Shown one piece after another: positions 34,268 to 47,474 of a stretch of DNA of 64,000 bases (its first letter is position 1; every line of letters begins with the position of its first letter). Below the pieces are notes generated by a model that was not told where the DNA came from, did no database searches, and saw only the letters and a program-made list of their open reading frames with translations. The DNA comes from Triticum aestivum (Eukaryota > Streptophyta > Magnoliopsida > Poales > Poaceae). Location of the stretch: the NCBI RefSeq assembly GCF_018294505.1, contig NC_057801.1:843213806-843277805 (forward strand). The letters are read 5' to 3'. The position numbers and the translations under genes were made by a program.

Positions 34268-37200
34268 TTATTGAACCCCTAGATCATTTGACAACTGCAA
34301 TATTCCGCGCATTTGAAGGTATGGGTTCTCCAGAAGTTTTTCATTGTTACACTGGAAACGGCGTAAATAAATGTCAGTGCCAACTTAATCTAGAGACCAG
34401 ATGCATGTGCGGAACTAAATTTATTGTGAGACTTGTACTGCCTGAATGTGTCAGCAGGAACTAATCTAGATACCAGTTGCATCCGAACAATATTCCTCTG
34501 GTATTTGAAATTTTTACTGACAAGATGAGATAGGAAAAGAGCATCAACCTGTTGAGCTTTTGAAATGAGGCTTTGGAGCATCCTTTGGTAGACATCTGGT
34601 TCCTCTGTCATCATCCGCTGTACAACCAAAAACTTTATTAGGGCCAAGTGCAACAGGAATGTCAGTAAGCAGTCAACAACTGCTGACAAGCATACCTTCA
34701 AGAGAAAGGCAGCAGAATAATATGCCACCCTTGAGTCTGTATCATCTAGAAGCCCCCTGTTGGTGTCGAGTGGAGAAGGGACAAACATCAAGTATTAGCT
34801 ATATAAATCAACTTCAAACGAAGAAGATATGCAGCTTACAAAAGATTACCTGAAGAACTCATTGCCTTCTACTTCCGAAAGTGCTTCTGGATCAGCTGTG
34901 CATTTACCAATCAAAAGCAAAAGAAGCGCTGCTCTAATATCTGATGTAGCACCAGGGATATTGCCTCTTCCTGTGCTACCAACAGCAATACCCAATGCAA
35001 TATCATCGCTGGCAGCGCCTTCAAGTTGCATCAATGGCCAGAAAAATAATGAAGTTGGCACACGGGCTACAAGCTGCATCGGAGCTATCGCAAGACCTTT
35101 CAGAAGTAGTGCTGACATTGATGTTTCGCAGAGCAGAGCGGATTGAGTAGATTGATTCATGCCTGTATCTTGCAATGTCTCATTCCTGGAAAGGCTCTTC
35201 GTTCCTATGGTTTTGTGTGATGCAAGGGTTTCCAATGTGCACTCCATGTTCTTAGTTGTGCAACCAAAAAGTTGACCAAGGGATTGAAGGCCGCCCAGTT
35301 GCATCACATTTGTGGACGGAAGCCTCAAACATAATTGTGAGAACAACATGTCACACATCTATATGAGGAAACTTTGAATTAGAGGATAGATCATATAACT
35401 TAAGAATACTAATGGTTGATTTAGACCAGTATTAAACAGGAGATCTAAGAGGTTATCAATTATGTTTAGAAATAAAATTGGCTACAGATCAACTAACTAT
35501 TAGCAGTTAACTGGGTGTACAGAGCGCTATAATCTGCATTTAGAAACTACCTATTACCTTTGAGAAATTACATTTTGTAAGTAGTTCATTGTCAGTATTA
35601 ACTTTTCAGAAAGCAACTTTAATATTCAAAGATAGTGCTAGCTTGCAGTGCAAAGGCGAAATGCCTGCATTTTGGGTGAAAGAAAATCACCTTTAAGATG
35701 TTGATATGGTCTGTCTCATTACTTTGAAACACGAGTAGCAAAGCAGTACTCATAACATCTATAACCGCAAAAGCTTTGTCCAGACGGTTTTTGCTATGAT
35801 AAGCAACTGAATGCTCCTGCATGTCACTGTCATCCAATAATAATTTGCACCGCATCAGAAATTTCTCTAGAACATATAGAAATCCCCATCTGATGTAGTT
35901 GTGTTTTGATTTCAGAAGCCCACACAGCAGACAAACGGGCAGTGAAACTTCTGGACACGAGGTGTCGTGGCTTCCAGCATCTTTAATTTCCTCCTGAAGG
36001 TTTTGGATTTTAGACCAAACAGAGCCATCTGTTTCTTCACTTACTTCCGAGAGGAGCAATTCAACTAACCAAATATATCCATGGTGCCTGTATGATGAAA
36101 TTTGTGAGTGAAGAAGTGAGTGCAAAGTAGCCCAGCAAAGCCTTGCCCTAGATGCAATGTCACCATCTTCAGATCCATCTTGAATGCTGCTGAAACACTT
36201 GAAGGATTTTGTTACTTGGATCATATAAGCAAACTCATTGTCAATCCTTGAAAATGTGCTCACAGTTCCATCAAGTTTCCTGATAACCTTGTCCAGAAGC
36301 TACAAATATTGAAATTTTGATCAGGACCAGTACAGTAAATGGTATTTCAAAAATAAAATTCCGAATTATGTACTCCCTCGGATCCAAATTAATTGACGCA
36401 CTTAATTTGGATCAGAGGGAGCACTTTTTTATAAGGGAGAATCTTGACATATATTCATGGTGTTTTACCATGAAACAAAGTCAGACAAATAAATGTGTAG
36501 GACCATGTTGCAGGACCTAACGGTTAATTGAGAAAAGAATGTGGATTCTTGGTCATGACTACTGCCTATTTATGTGAACATGTGCAGACCATCACATAAC
36601 ATACACACTAGAGTTGATTGTAGGGGCCCTCAATGTTGTGGATACTACTTACTTTGCGCAACTTCGAACATGATGTTTTACGTGTGTAGAGCAATTTAAC
36701 AAAGGTTCAACAGCTGTACTAAACACTAACTACTAGCTTAGTCTCTAACACTGTCTACTCTCATGTAAAAAACACTGTCGACTCTTATAGCATTGTAAGA
36801 AAAGATAGTGGTCCTTGTTGGGAAAGACTAGGGGGAAGGAGACTTTACCGCGTTTAATTGCTCGTATTCTGCTGACTGTGATAATGCCGCAGATATAGCT
36901 TTTGTCAGCATATCCCCAACACCTTCGACACCATGCTTCACAGATATATAGAAGGCCTCCGGAGCATCAGCAGATGCAAGAAGGGAAGCAAGGGGTTGAG
37001 CATCATCATAAGTATATGTTGAAAGACCAGCAGCCAAGCATGTTTCGTTTATTTGATGCACTACATAGTCAAAAAGAACAAAAAACAAATCCCGCTTCTC
37101 TTCCTTCGAGTTGGCTCGTGAATACTGTAAATGAAAAGGTAACACAGATTAACAAAGAAAAATTACCATCATGAATAGTACAAACAGAGACTGAAATGGA

Positions 37201-40200
37201 TTAGCATTGCATGATAATAATTCTGATTTTAACGACCATCAGTTATCTCATGGAATTTGTTGGTTTGAGATAGTATAGTAGTGACCATTGGCGCAGATTT
37301 TATGGATCTATGATTGACCGAACTTTTCTCTCAAGTAAAGAATACAGCACCTCACCAGTTTTTCTGGGATACCCATCTTGCCAACCACACGTGGGACACT
37401 AGGTGCAGTAAAAATTGTTTTAAGCATAAGAAGTCCTATTTACGTTCAGACATATTCCTGGGGTTCAGTGTGAACCTACGAGGAAAGAAAATTCCGCATA
37501 TGATTGCAGTTGCCATTCGCCACTCAGTACCAACTAGCCGATCCCCTTCATTCCAGACAATATTGACCAGTATTTTGAGACAAAGTTATTGAATGGAATG
37601 GGATATTCCAGCTAGTACCAGAATGGGATAGCTAAGATTAACTGCAGATGGAAAGAACCAACATAACTACTCCCTCCGTTCGGAATTACTTGTCACAACA
37701 ATGGATGTATCTACAACTAAAATACATCTAGATACATTCATTTCTTGGACGAGTAATTCCGAACGGAGGGAGTACATGGCAGTGAAGCACTGGTGGGTTT
37801 ACTTGCCTATAGAGCAGGTCTTTCATTGGACTATCTTCTGGCGTATTATTGTTTACTTGTACTTTGTGCAGAACTGAGATAATAAGATAATAATGTATTG
37901 CAGTCAAATAGACATACAGCTCAGTTGTAAACAGACATCAATAGCATGCATGAAACAGCATAGTTCTATCTAAAGATAAAGAGTAACACTAACCTCAAGA
38001 CAGATATAATCAACTCCACCAAGAAGATCTATCCGTTCGGGAACAAAATGTGTATCAAGTGCACCACTCTGAGTCCCATCTGGTACTTGGTACAGCATAT
38101 TTGTCAGCATGCAAATGAGCTTGCTGTGCACTACTTTTGCCCATGAGTGTTCCACACTAATCTCAAGAAGAGTCTTAACAACCTGTTCAGGATTTAAAAA
38201 ATGCACACGTGGTTCTCAAACCCTTCTTTGACAGCAAGGAATAGCACAATTTACAGAAATTGCTGTAAACTACTGCCTCCATTTCAAAATATAAGACGTT
38301 TTGGCAGTTTCAATTGAACTGCCAAAACGTCTTATATTTAGGAACAGAGGGTGTAGTAAACAGACTATATGCTATTCCCTCCAATCCAAAATAAGTGTCG
38401 TGGTTTTAGTTCGGAGTGACACATTTTTAGAAACCTATGCCAGATGAAGGTCAAACAGGCTCATGCGCCAAATATATGAGAAAAATGCATGACCACATAC
38501 ATAAAAGAAGAAGTCCAAGTGCATTTCACAGCCTGCTATCAAAGAAAAATCTTGTGCTGGAATAGCATTCTACACCCAACCCATACATTCGGAACATATC
38601 AACACCAGTAATAATATACTCAAACCTGTAGATTCAATTATTTTCAGTACCGCTGCTATTGGTTATTTTTATTTTCCATCTTTCAATTGTGAATATAAAA
38701 TGACAATAAAAATATGCACATCTTGCCATGTAAGCAGAAATCCATACTACATGCTCAACTGATATATGTTTAGCATTAATGGGACATAAAGGTATAGTTT
38801 CAACTACAACTCCAATTTTCTATATATAAATGGCTAGCCCTCAATTACCTATTTCTATCAACATGCAAGCATGTCACCTCAGCATGCACCATGCATTGGA
38901 AAAGACCCGCCACAAGATGCAATCATGCATAGAAAAAAGCCCACCTCAACATGCAAATATGCATGCGAATGTTCATTCTATTAGGCTATTTATATTTTAC
39001 AAATATACAACAATCAAACACAATAAGTCATATGTATTTACAGTTTTAGTTCTCATATTATTACTCCAAATATTCATGTTCCGTATAATCAAATACCACT
39101 GAAATTATTTCCCACAACAAAGTGTTGGGTATCATCTAGAAGTGAAGTGTTGAACACTGTTAGTCCAAAGGCACGCGAATAACAAGACTAACAAAATGTT
39201 ACAAATAGGGTCCAAGCACACGACTCAAAGAATGAATACATGAAAAAAACCTTAGTTTCCTTACCCTTATGTCCAAACCTCCAAGTCTGCTCCTGATGAT
39301 TTTCCCTCCATCACAAACAAAGTAAATTAGACAACTTAAAGCTGATGCCCACACGATCTCCTGCCGCTCCTCCATCTACAAAACCAGAAGTAACAAATAA
39401 AGGTATTGTACGTACCAGCCTAGCATAAAATGGAGCAATCTACATGTTGTGATGTAAACATGCTTGCACGTGTACATAGATGAATATAATACACATTCCC
39501 TTGTGCTTAAGAGGAGGGCCAATATGACTACCAAAATGCATACAAGTTCAATATTCTAAAAGTAACAATCACCTGAACCAAGAGAAGGAGAACTTCAAAT
39601 AGTATTTTGAGAAGCCATGACTCAAACTGATCAATAGCAGGACTAATCATTTGCTCTTCTTCAGGTTCCGCTTCCCTCTGTTCATCCATATTGGGTCCGT
39701 ACTCATTGTTCAGATAAGAGTTGCTTGTAGTATCACCTTTTTCAATAAGTGGTGCATCTTCAACTATCATAGGCTCCAGAAGGTGTGCATGAATCCCAAG
39801 GTTCAGAATCAGATCGAAAGCCTTTGTTCTGGCAGGTGATTTCTGAGAGCTTAACATGCCCTGAAACATAAAAAAATGTTAGAAATATTTCACATGATCT
39901 GTTTTGGGATACAGCTGTGCAGAGTATAACACCTCAAGCATATAAAGTGTCAGAGGAGCAGCAGCCTCAGAGTCCATCATATACCTGAACCAAGGAAGAG
40001 AAACAAATATTATCAAAACCCTAAATAAGTGTAGTTCTATGGTTGCAAAGGTTGCTTTAACACCAAGCCTAAATAAGTGCAGTTCTATGACATTTTGAGA
40101 TAAATATTTGCTCACATTTTGCAACGGTTGTTCTTTGATGCATGCATTCATTACTCAAACTACTATTTGATAACAGAAATATGGCAAACATGGAAATCTT

Positions 40201-43200
40201 TAGTACGCGTGCAGAGTGCATCAGCCTTACATTTCATAGAAGCAAAGCGTACAGCCTGCTGACAACCCAAGTAAAACAGAGACATGATTATACAAGAAAA
40301 AAGTAGCAGAACAATAGGCAGTTCAGATCAATGATGACAATGTCGCAGGTCAGATCACATAGATATTCATGTAATAAAAATACTTTGCATTAATTAGAGC
40401 ATATGTTTTGCAATTGAAATGCATTCATAGTAAAGAAAATATACTGTCAGTTAACAATAAGTTGTTCAGGTCTGATATCAGCAGTAATATTAGATATAAA
40501 AGTACAAGAATCATGCTGTCACCATAATACCAATAATGGAGACAGCAGTAGAAAAAACTAGATATGCAAATACGATGTGCGAACTGGAGGTAAAAAGAAT
40601 GAAAAGATAAGGGTGTAAGGTCATATACATGTCAATAACAAGTTTAATGAGGACACTAAATGCCACATCCGCTGAAGGTTGCCGACTCTGGGTGGTCAAT
40701 CTTGATGGAGCATTAAATTGATTTGCATTTGAAGTTGTTTCTGAACAAACTTCAGCAATGACTTCAGAAATTTCAGCAGGGTTCAATCGCAAGGGTTGCT
40801 GCTCACTGTTGAAAGAGGGTGCCACAAAGAGCAACAGATGCATGTGAGCACATTTTTAGGCATGATGCAACACATTGAAAACAAATGTGGAATTCAAACT
40901 GAAACACAGTATTATTTAGCTATATGGTTTACACAGGAGTATTATAGCTATGATATACTATAAATAAGCAAATGTTTAATATAGAGGTAAATGAGAGTTA
41001 TCTGACAAAATACAACTCGGAATCTCTCCATGGCTTTGTTAATTAAGTAAAGATTTTACTCAGAATCCCAAAATTGCATGTCTCACTATTTCCATCTTGT
41101 TTTTTTTACAGCATGCATATGCATATATGGTGGTAGAAAAAATTCAGACTTAATCAACTTAGGGTATTTCAGTTCCATTGATGCAATACTGACCTTATAA
41201 AAGTACGCATACACTTCAACATATACATTCCTATACAAAATACTATGCTAAATCATATGCAGAAGGGAATACCTGTAGTGCCTATACTGAAAAAGGGGAC
41301 GTGCTCGAGGCTGGAATGTGTTTGCAGGTACATTCACCCTGCAGAAAAAGTAAGTGTTGCCACACTTAATACCATTTTGACTAATTATTGATATCAATAA
41401 TTTAAACAAAAAAATCTACAAGTTAATATGCGCTGGCCTTGAGATAATGATTTGGTTCGTAATGAAGTATGATATGTCAGCACAGATACAGAAAGCTGTT
41501 TCTCAAAATACCCATCTCAGCAAAACTGGAAAGGAAATGGGGCAGGTGAGAGGAGAATGTGTTCTACATGAAATACTAAAATAATGCATGAAAGGAAATA
41601 TATATATGGTTTCACCACAATGTAGCACTAATATACAAGATAACCTAAAGAAGAATAAAAAGCCTACCAAACTTGACTCGGGCCCGATTTCATGCGTTTT
41701 GAGGCAGTTATTGCTTTCAGATGACCCTGCGATGACGCAAAAGTGCTAGCTGTCGAAGTTGAAGGTTGCAATAAATCAATATCAGGAAATTCCTGGATAA
41801 CAGAATATTTCCATTGTTGATCATTAATCTTTGCCTCCATATCCCCTACTAGAAGAGCTGCAGCACCAACTTCAAGAAAACCCTGTGTATGAAAATCTTG
41901 AAGGCCTGCAAGATCATTGCTGGTGATAAATGAAACAAACAATGCAGTTAGTGTTTGCACAACTATCAGCATTATACTTTTAAATTCCATTCATTACGGC
42001 TAGAATGACTGGGATGCTCCAACTTGACAAAAACAGGTACAGAACACATTGCATCTTGTACTGACAAGACATTCTGGTCTACCAAAACGAACTGACAGTG
42101 AAAAATAAGCACAAGAGAAATACCTTTCCTTGGCAGAACTTGATGTTTGACGTTCACCGTATACATGCCATCGCCAATTTAGAATGTCGAAGGATATATA
42201 CTTGATATCATATCCATGCTCTCCACCATCGACCTTTTCACTTGCTGACGATGTTAAATCGGGTGCAGTTTGCAATTCCTTCTTTGATTCAAGATGTTCT
42301 CTGTTGGTAACAGCTTCTGGATTCAATTGTAAGGACCTATTCAAAAATGATGAAAGTGAAGGAAGCGACTGTTTTGTAGAGGTTGATGCCAGAGACGGAG
42401 GAATTGGCTGGAATGATAACTTTGGAATATGCCTGGCAACTAATGAGCGGACATAGTTTAAAGATTTCACAAGAGATGCTGAAGCAAAGTTCGATATTGG
42501 TGGGGCAACAAGAGAGGAATTTGGCAAAGCTGCAGATGATCCAATGTTCTGGCCAAATGATGATGCTCTGTGACCTGCCACTGGGTCATACTTTGCCATG
42601 GTATTTGCACAAAAGATGTCGATTTGACGTAGCGTTTGCACCCTTGGAATATACCTTACCACGCAAAGTTGTACAGTGTATTAGTGTAAGTGCAAGCAAT
42701 TTTCAAGAATAAGCATGAGACGCTGACAATTGACACTCAGCTTACCGGATAAGATATCTCTTTAACAATGCCACGCATCTTGGGACAACTGCTGGGCTGG
42801 TTGAAAAGATTGTCCACGTTAGGAAATATAATATTCACTTTTTGGGGGCATTATATTCTTATAGATACAGCGGCTCAAAAAGTCTAAATGCGGCAAGGAA
42901 ATTGTGAATAATTTCAAGTATTCCAGACCCTTATCGTTACTTGATTAATTATTGTATGCCGTACAGAAAGAAGCTAAGGAGTTGTAGCTTATGACACAGG
43001 AGCTAGATAAGTTTGTCAAGAAAAACACGAGATACATGAGCACATTATGCTGAATCTTTACCCCTTGTAATGTGGAATGGGGAAAGAGCTAGAAAAGGCG
43101 AAATGAAAGCGAAAAGCATACCTCCGATCTCTTTCTGCAAGAGCATGGTCAATCAGGACATTATAAGCCATATCGATGGTTGACAGGTTAGCTATATAAT

Positions 43201-45511
43201 CCTGCCAGCATAAGATCACTCATCAGGAAATGGCATATATGTGCACAAGTTGAGGAGAGATGATAACAGAGTTAAAAGAATCTTGCTGCATTACAAAACT
43301 TTGTTTGCCATCAATAGCCCAAAATACCAACAGCGGTAAGCCGGTAACAGAGAAAGCAGATAACGAAAATATGCTGGCCAGGTGATGAACTATGATGGAT
43401 GTACCAAATAATTTAACAAAAAAAGCAATTAACCAAACGGTCAAAAGGATTCAACAATTTTATATACTTTTACCTTCCAAAAAAATTCACATTAGACGAT
43501 GTGCATGCAATTATATATAGCAACTGACAGATAACGTGTCCAAATATAACATTCATGTATCTTGCAAGTCATAATGTGAAAAAGAACAGTAGTCAGGTTT
43601 TGTTTCTTTGGCAAACACCTTGAATGTATGTCATATAGGGGAGCTTGTAAACAGACCAAGCCAGTGTGTTTATGTTTCATGTGCAAAAGGCAACACCAGC
43701 GGGCTTTCATTTCCAACGGTGGTCGGTGGTCTTAGGCGACACGCTTTCCATTCATTAATCATGAAACAATACAAAACCAGAGTATGATGAAATAAACCAT
43801 TAGAAACTACGCGGTCATGTCATTCGTGGGCATGAATCGTTTCTCGGCGTCATTGGAAATAAGTGGGCGGCACATTCCAATTCCAATCAACACTACAGGC
43901 ACCAATTTTGTATGTAATTCAGTGCATTGCGCCGTGCAGTATTATCTGACATACAAGGCGACAAGCAAACCAAATATAAGCTGCTGGTTTCTCTCCAACT
44001 GCGTCTTAGAACAGCAGGTAGTGCCAAATGAGTCATTACCGAATCCCATTCGCAAGAGAGAAAGCAGAGAAGCTAAATATGCTGGGCAGTGATGAATCAC
44101 AACGGGTATACGAAACAATTAACAAATCGAGCAACCAAACAGCGAATGCAACCGATAGTCAAAAGGAGAAAGAACTTCACATTAGATGATGTGCTTTTAA
44201 TTATATATACGAACTGACAGATAACATGTCTGAATATAATACTATTCACATACTCCCTCCGTTCCCAAATATAAGTCTTTTTAGACATTTCAAATGGGCT
44301 ACAACATACGGATGTATGTAGACATATTTTAAAGTGTAGATTCACTCATTTTGCTCCGTATGTAGTCACTTGTTGGAATCTCTAGAAAGACTTATATTTA
44401 GGAACGGAGGGAGTAGATTGCAAGTCATAATTTGCCAAAACAGTAATTAGGTATTGCTTCTTTGGCAAACACCTTGAATGTGTGTCATATAGGGGGGCCT
44501 GTAAACAGACATAGTCAACGTGTTTGTGCTTTATGTGCAAAAGGCGAGGCGGAAGCGCCCTTTGATTCCGAACGGCGGTCGGTGGCCTTAAGCGACACAT
44601 GTTCTACTCATTAATCGCGAAACAACAGATACCAGGATATGATCAAATAATATCATGACAAACTACGCAGTGACGTCACTCGTGGACATGAACCGTTTCT
44701 CAATGGCGCTGGAAATAATTGGGTGGCGCGTTCCAATTAATACTATAAGCACCAATTTATGCATCATTCAATGCATTGCCCAACACCAGTGCCGCCGTGA
44801 CGTACGAGACGACAATGGAGAAGCTGCCGGTAACTCCGCAACCTGGGGTTCAGAAAAGCAGCCAGCGCCGAGCGAGCGCGCCATTGCCAAACCTAGCCAT
44901 TCACGAGCCGCTTAGCGCGAGGGGCACATCAATGTGGTTCCCAGCTAGACTCAAGTCATCCATTCCTCGGCGTCAACATAATAAGTGGGTGGCGCGTTCC
45001 AATTGATACTATATATAGGCACCAATTATGTGCATCATTCAATGCGTTGCGCAACCCTAGTCGTATCATGGCATACAAGGCGACAACCGAACCAAATGCA
45101 AGCTGATGGTTACTCTGCAGCTTGACCGGGGGTTCGGAGCAGCAGCTAGCGGCGTATGAGCGCGCCATTGCTAAATCTAGCCATTCGCAAGTCGCTTGGG
45201 CGGCAAATTGACGAGATTCCTGGCTAGCTATAAGCAAGCACGCGAAGGACTGACTAGTGCACATGTATGGCAACCAACCAAGGAGGGGCCGAGATTTACG
45301 AAAGGGAGATGGGTGGAGAACTGACCCGGAGGGTGCGGGAGGCCTCGGCGGCGGCGGAGGCGGCGGCGGCGGCGGGGCCGTGGGTGTGCGGGGCCGGCGG
45401 GGAGAGGCAGTCGGCGACGGCGCGGCGGAGCGGCTCGGGCGGCTTCCGCGCGGACGCGGACGAGGCGGCGGCGGCGGCGGCGGCGGCGGAGAAGGAGGGC
45501 GCGGCGGACAT
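34268..45511 (-). CDS. Conserved plant protein of unknown function, 17 exons
   Basis: Exons, 5' to 3': 45511-45326, 43201-43122, 42796-42746, 42654-42124, 41919-41668, 41338-41273, 40805-40629, 39984-39933, 39860-39573, 39375-39265, 38182-37994, 37124-36849, 36299-35691, 35358-34850, 34756-34696, 34617-34549, 34351-34268. All introns are GT-AG, every phase agrees, and the sum is 3,591 nt (1,196 residues plus TAA). The N-terminus is Ala-rich with ARKPPEPLRRAVADCLS. Later blocks include DYIANLSTIDMAYNVLIDHA, SPAVVPRCVALLKRYLIR, SKHNYIRWGFLYVLEKFLMR, GIAVGSTGRGNIPGATSDIR and LLENPYLQMRGILQLSNDL. It is mainly leucine-rich helices, so an ARM/HEAT-like fold is inferred. From memory it resembles the single-copy plant family of Arabidopsis At3g12590 (function unknown). 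Start uncertain: in-frame Met codons also occur at 45529 and 45592, near the N gap. Confidence 0.88.
36373..36421. mobile_element. Tiny Stowaway-like MITE in an intron, 49 bp
   Basis: CTCCCTCGGATCCAAATTAA paired with TTAATTTGGATCAGAGGGAG as inverted halves, in the intron between exons 12 and 13 of the conserved gene. TA on the left only. Confidence 0.7.
37670..37772. mobile_element. Stowaway MITE in an intron, 103 bp
   Basis: Ends CTCCCTCCGTTCGGAATTAC and GTAATTCCGAACGGAGGGAG are perfect inverted repeats, with TA target duplications at 37668-37669 and 37773-37774. Lies in the intron between exons 11 and 12. Confidence 0.92.
38273..38353. mobile_element. Stowaway MITE in an intron, 81 bp
   Basis: A near-perfect hairpin: TATAAGACGTTTTGGCAGTT and AACTGCCAAAACGTCTTATA are inverted, with a short central loop. 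TA flanks both ends. Lies in the intron between exons 10 and 11. Confidence 0.88.
38819..39140 (+). mobile_element. Degenerate Helitron remnant in an intron
   Basis: Starts TCTATATATAAATGGCTAGC, has repeated CTCAACATGCA words, and ends CACAACAAAGTGTTGGGTATCATCTAG, like the Helitron at 29839-30175. The final CTAGT is CTAGA here. Lies in the intron between exons 10 and 11. Confidence 0.55.
43480..44925. repeat. Tandem duplication of about 690 bp in intron 1
   Basis: Landmarks AACTGACAGATAAC, GCAAGTCATAAT, TTTGGCAAACACCTTGAATG, GTCATATAGGGG and GGCGACACG/AAGCGACACA occur in the same order near 43520-43740 and 44210-44600. The ATGAA(T/C)CGTTTCTC block follows each (about 43832 and 44690). Part of the downstream block recurs a third time (about 44955-45210: GTGGGTGGCGCGTTCCAATT, CAATGCGTTGCGCAA, GAGCGCGCCATTGC). 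Only the second copy carries the Athos-like MITE. Confidence 0.8.
44253..44413. mobile_element. Stowaway MITE, Athos type, 161 bp
   Basis: CTCCCTCCGTTCCCAAATAT ... ATATTTAGGAACGGAGGGAG with TA on each side. The interior ATACGGATGTATGTAGACATA and CATTTTGCTCCGTATGTAG match, from memory, the wheat Athos family. It lies in intron 1, inside the second copy of the 690-bp duplication. Confidence 0.9.
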
Positions 45512-45622
45512 GGCCCGCGGCGGGGGCATCCCCACGGCCGCCACGCGCCCGCTCCCGCCCGCCCGCTTGGACGGCGCGTCGTGGGGCCGCATCCCGGCGG
45601 GCGCGAGATCCCCCCGATGCGC

Positions 45623-45916
45623 NNNNNNNNNNNNNNNNNNNNNNNNNNNNNNNNNNNNNNNNNNNNNNNNNNNNNNNNNNNNNNNNNNNNNNNNNNNNNN
45701 NNNNNNNNNNNNNNNNNNNNNNNNNNNNNNNNNNNNNNNNNNNNNNNNNNNNNNNNNNNNNNNNNNNNNNNNNNNNNNNNNNNNNNNNNNNNNNNNNNNN
45801 NNNNNNNNNNNNNNNNNNNNNNNNNNNNNNNNNNNNNNNNNNNNNNNNNNNNNNNNNNNNNNNNNNNNNNNNNNNNNNNNNNNNNNNNNNNNNNNNNNNN
45901 NNNNNNNNNNNNNNNN
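45623..45916. other. Assembly gap (294 N) at the gene's 5' end
   Basis: Run of N directly upstream of the GC-rich first exon. The promoter, 5' untranslated region and possibly the true start codon of the conserved gene are lost here. Confidence 0.95.
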
Positions 45917-47154
45917 ATCGCGAGGGAGGTCTGGTTGGGGGGTTGGGTCGGGGTTGGTTCAGTCTCGACTCGAGTCTGGAGTCTGGCCCGCCGTGTGGTC
46001 TGAGGAGGAGGAAGAGAGAAGGAGACGACGACGACCCCTGGCTAGGCTTAGCTGGCTCCAACACAACACTCCGCTTGTAGTACTGTACCATCAATGAATG
46101 AAGGAAATGCTAATACCATCTATTTTTCCCATTTTCATCGTCCCGTTAATTCAGTTTCGGCCGGTCGTGTCCCAGCCGTCGGATGTGAGCCTCGTGGCCA
46201 TTGGATCCACGCAAAAAAAAATGCAGTTTCGCCGCTGCCCGTCGGCGCTGATGCTCGCTGCACGGAATTGCATCGACGACGGCCGCCGGTTAGTCAATGC
46301 CATTGAATGGACGTTTGCAGCCCCGTGGTCACCTTCGGTCACCGCCGTCAGGCCCACCCGACCGCCATGGTTGCAGCACGTGGTCGCCGCCATGGGAGCA
46401 CCCGGCCAATGTGCGAGGGAGCTCGCGGTGGCTCGGTCGCAAAGCTGGGGAAGAAGAAGGGATGTGGTGCGTGGAGAAATACGACTGAAGGTAGCCAGGT
46501 AGGGATGGAGGCGCGTCGGGGAAGGAGGCAGTCGCGTGGGCGCACTGCGTCCGCATGTCTTGCGCGTTGGAGCCAGTGTGACATGTGAGCCGGCCGCCGC
46601 CGAACGCAAGTGTTTCCGCTTTTTAATCCAATAGATGAATGAAACAACAATTTTTTGGCATGTATGAGAAAAATCTGGATATCATCTTCTATGTTCTTAT
46701 TCGTGTTCGCGTGCGTTTCCAGCTGATTTTCACTGGGGCTTTGGGAGGAAGGAAAAAACCTTTGTTGTCGTGCGGCGACGGAGCCACGTACTGACCCTCC
46801 ACCGTCCAGCCTATGTCAAGGAACCACCGTATCATTGAATCTTTTTAGCGAGACTCGGCGTTTTTATCTCTAGCTCTTACGAGCAAGAAGCTCGCGAAGG
46901 TCGATGCCTTTGTGCGCAAGACATGGCCCGCTGAAATCACTGTCGTTTTGCCCCGGTCAACAATGTTATCTACTGAAGTTTTCATGTGTGATTAGGTCTA
47001 GAGTGCCAACATACTATTCTTCACAAAACCAGAAACAACCTAATTTAGCTTCTGTTGATCTTGATCCACCAAATAGCGCAAGGGTTGTGAAAAGATCGAA
47101 ATAACATATGAGTTGGTAAATCATCGTCAGAGATTAGAGGAAATTAATTATAGT
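45917..47154. other. Upstream flank of the conserved gene, no gene seen
   Basis: A GC-rich part (45917-46620) that grades into AT-rich sequence. It probably includes promoter sequence of the minus-strand gene. Overlapping frames on both strands look like composition effects and show no domain. Confidence 0.4.
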
Positions 47155-47474
47155 TATATTTTTCGTGAATATGAAAAGCTTGCGTATCGTTCCATTGATA
47201 TAAGAAGTTTGAACAAGTACAAAAGGGTGGTACAATGCGTGATACGTGCACTAGAAGGCCTAAACACGGGGACCAAAGCAGAAGGCTAGAGGAGATGCTC
47301 AGCCCCAACTCCCCAAGAGATAGAGGTATATGTCTCAGGCAATAGATAGAGCATTTGTTTGGCTCTGCTTTGGCCTACAAAGCACTTCGTCTTGGATTTC
47401 CTGCAGCAACCACGAGATGGATGGTTGCTTACCATCGAAAAATAGAAGTGTTGTGGTGGCACCAGATGGACCAT
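47155..47474 (-). mobile_element. LINE-like 3' tail, split by the Copia element
   Basis: On the minus strand the sequence ends ATATCAATGGAACGATACGCAAGC then TTCATATTCACGAAAAATAT, the wording of wheat LINE 3' ends as I recall it. It runs into the Copia insertion at 47474. After the ACCAT duplication it should continue at 58240-58382. No reverse transcriptase part is visible. Confidence 0.45.

Noticed and set aside
38371..38440. CTATTCCCTCCAATCCAAAA, resembling a Stowaway end
   Set aside because: I could not find the matching right end or a TA pair, so it is at most half a MITE.
45228..46094. Long frames on both strands across the gap at 45623-45916
   Set aside because: They are open only because of N and GC-rich repeats. 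The supported frame in this place is the minus-strand exon 1 of the conserved gene.
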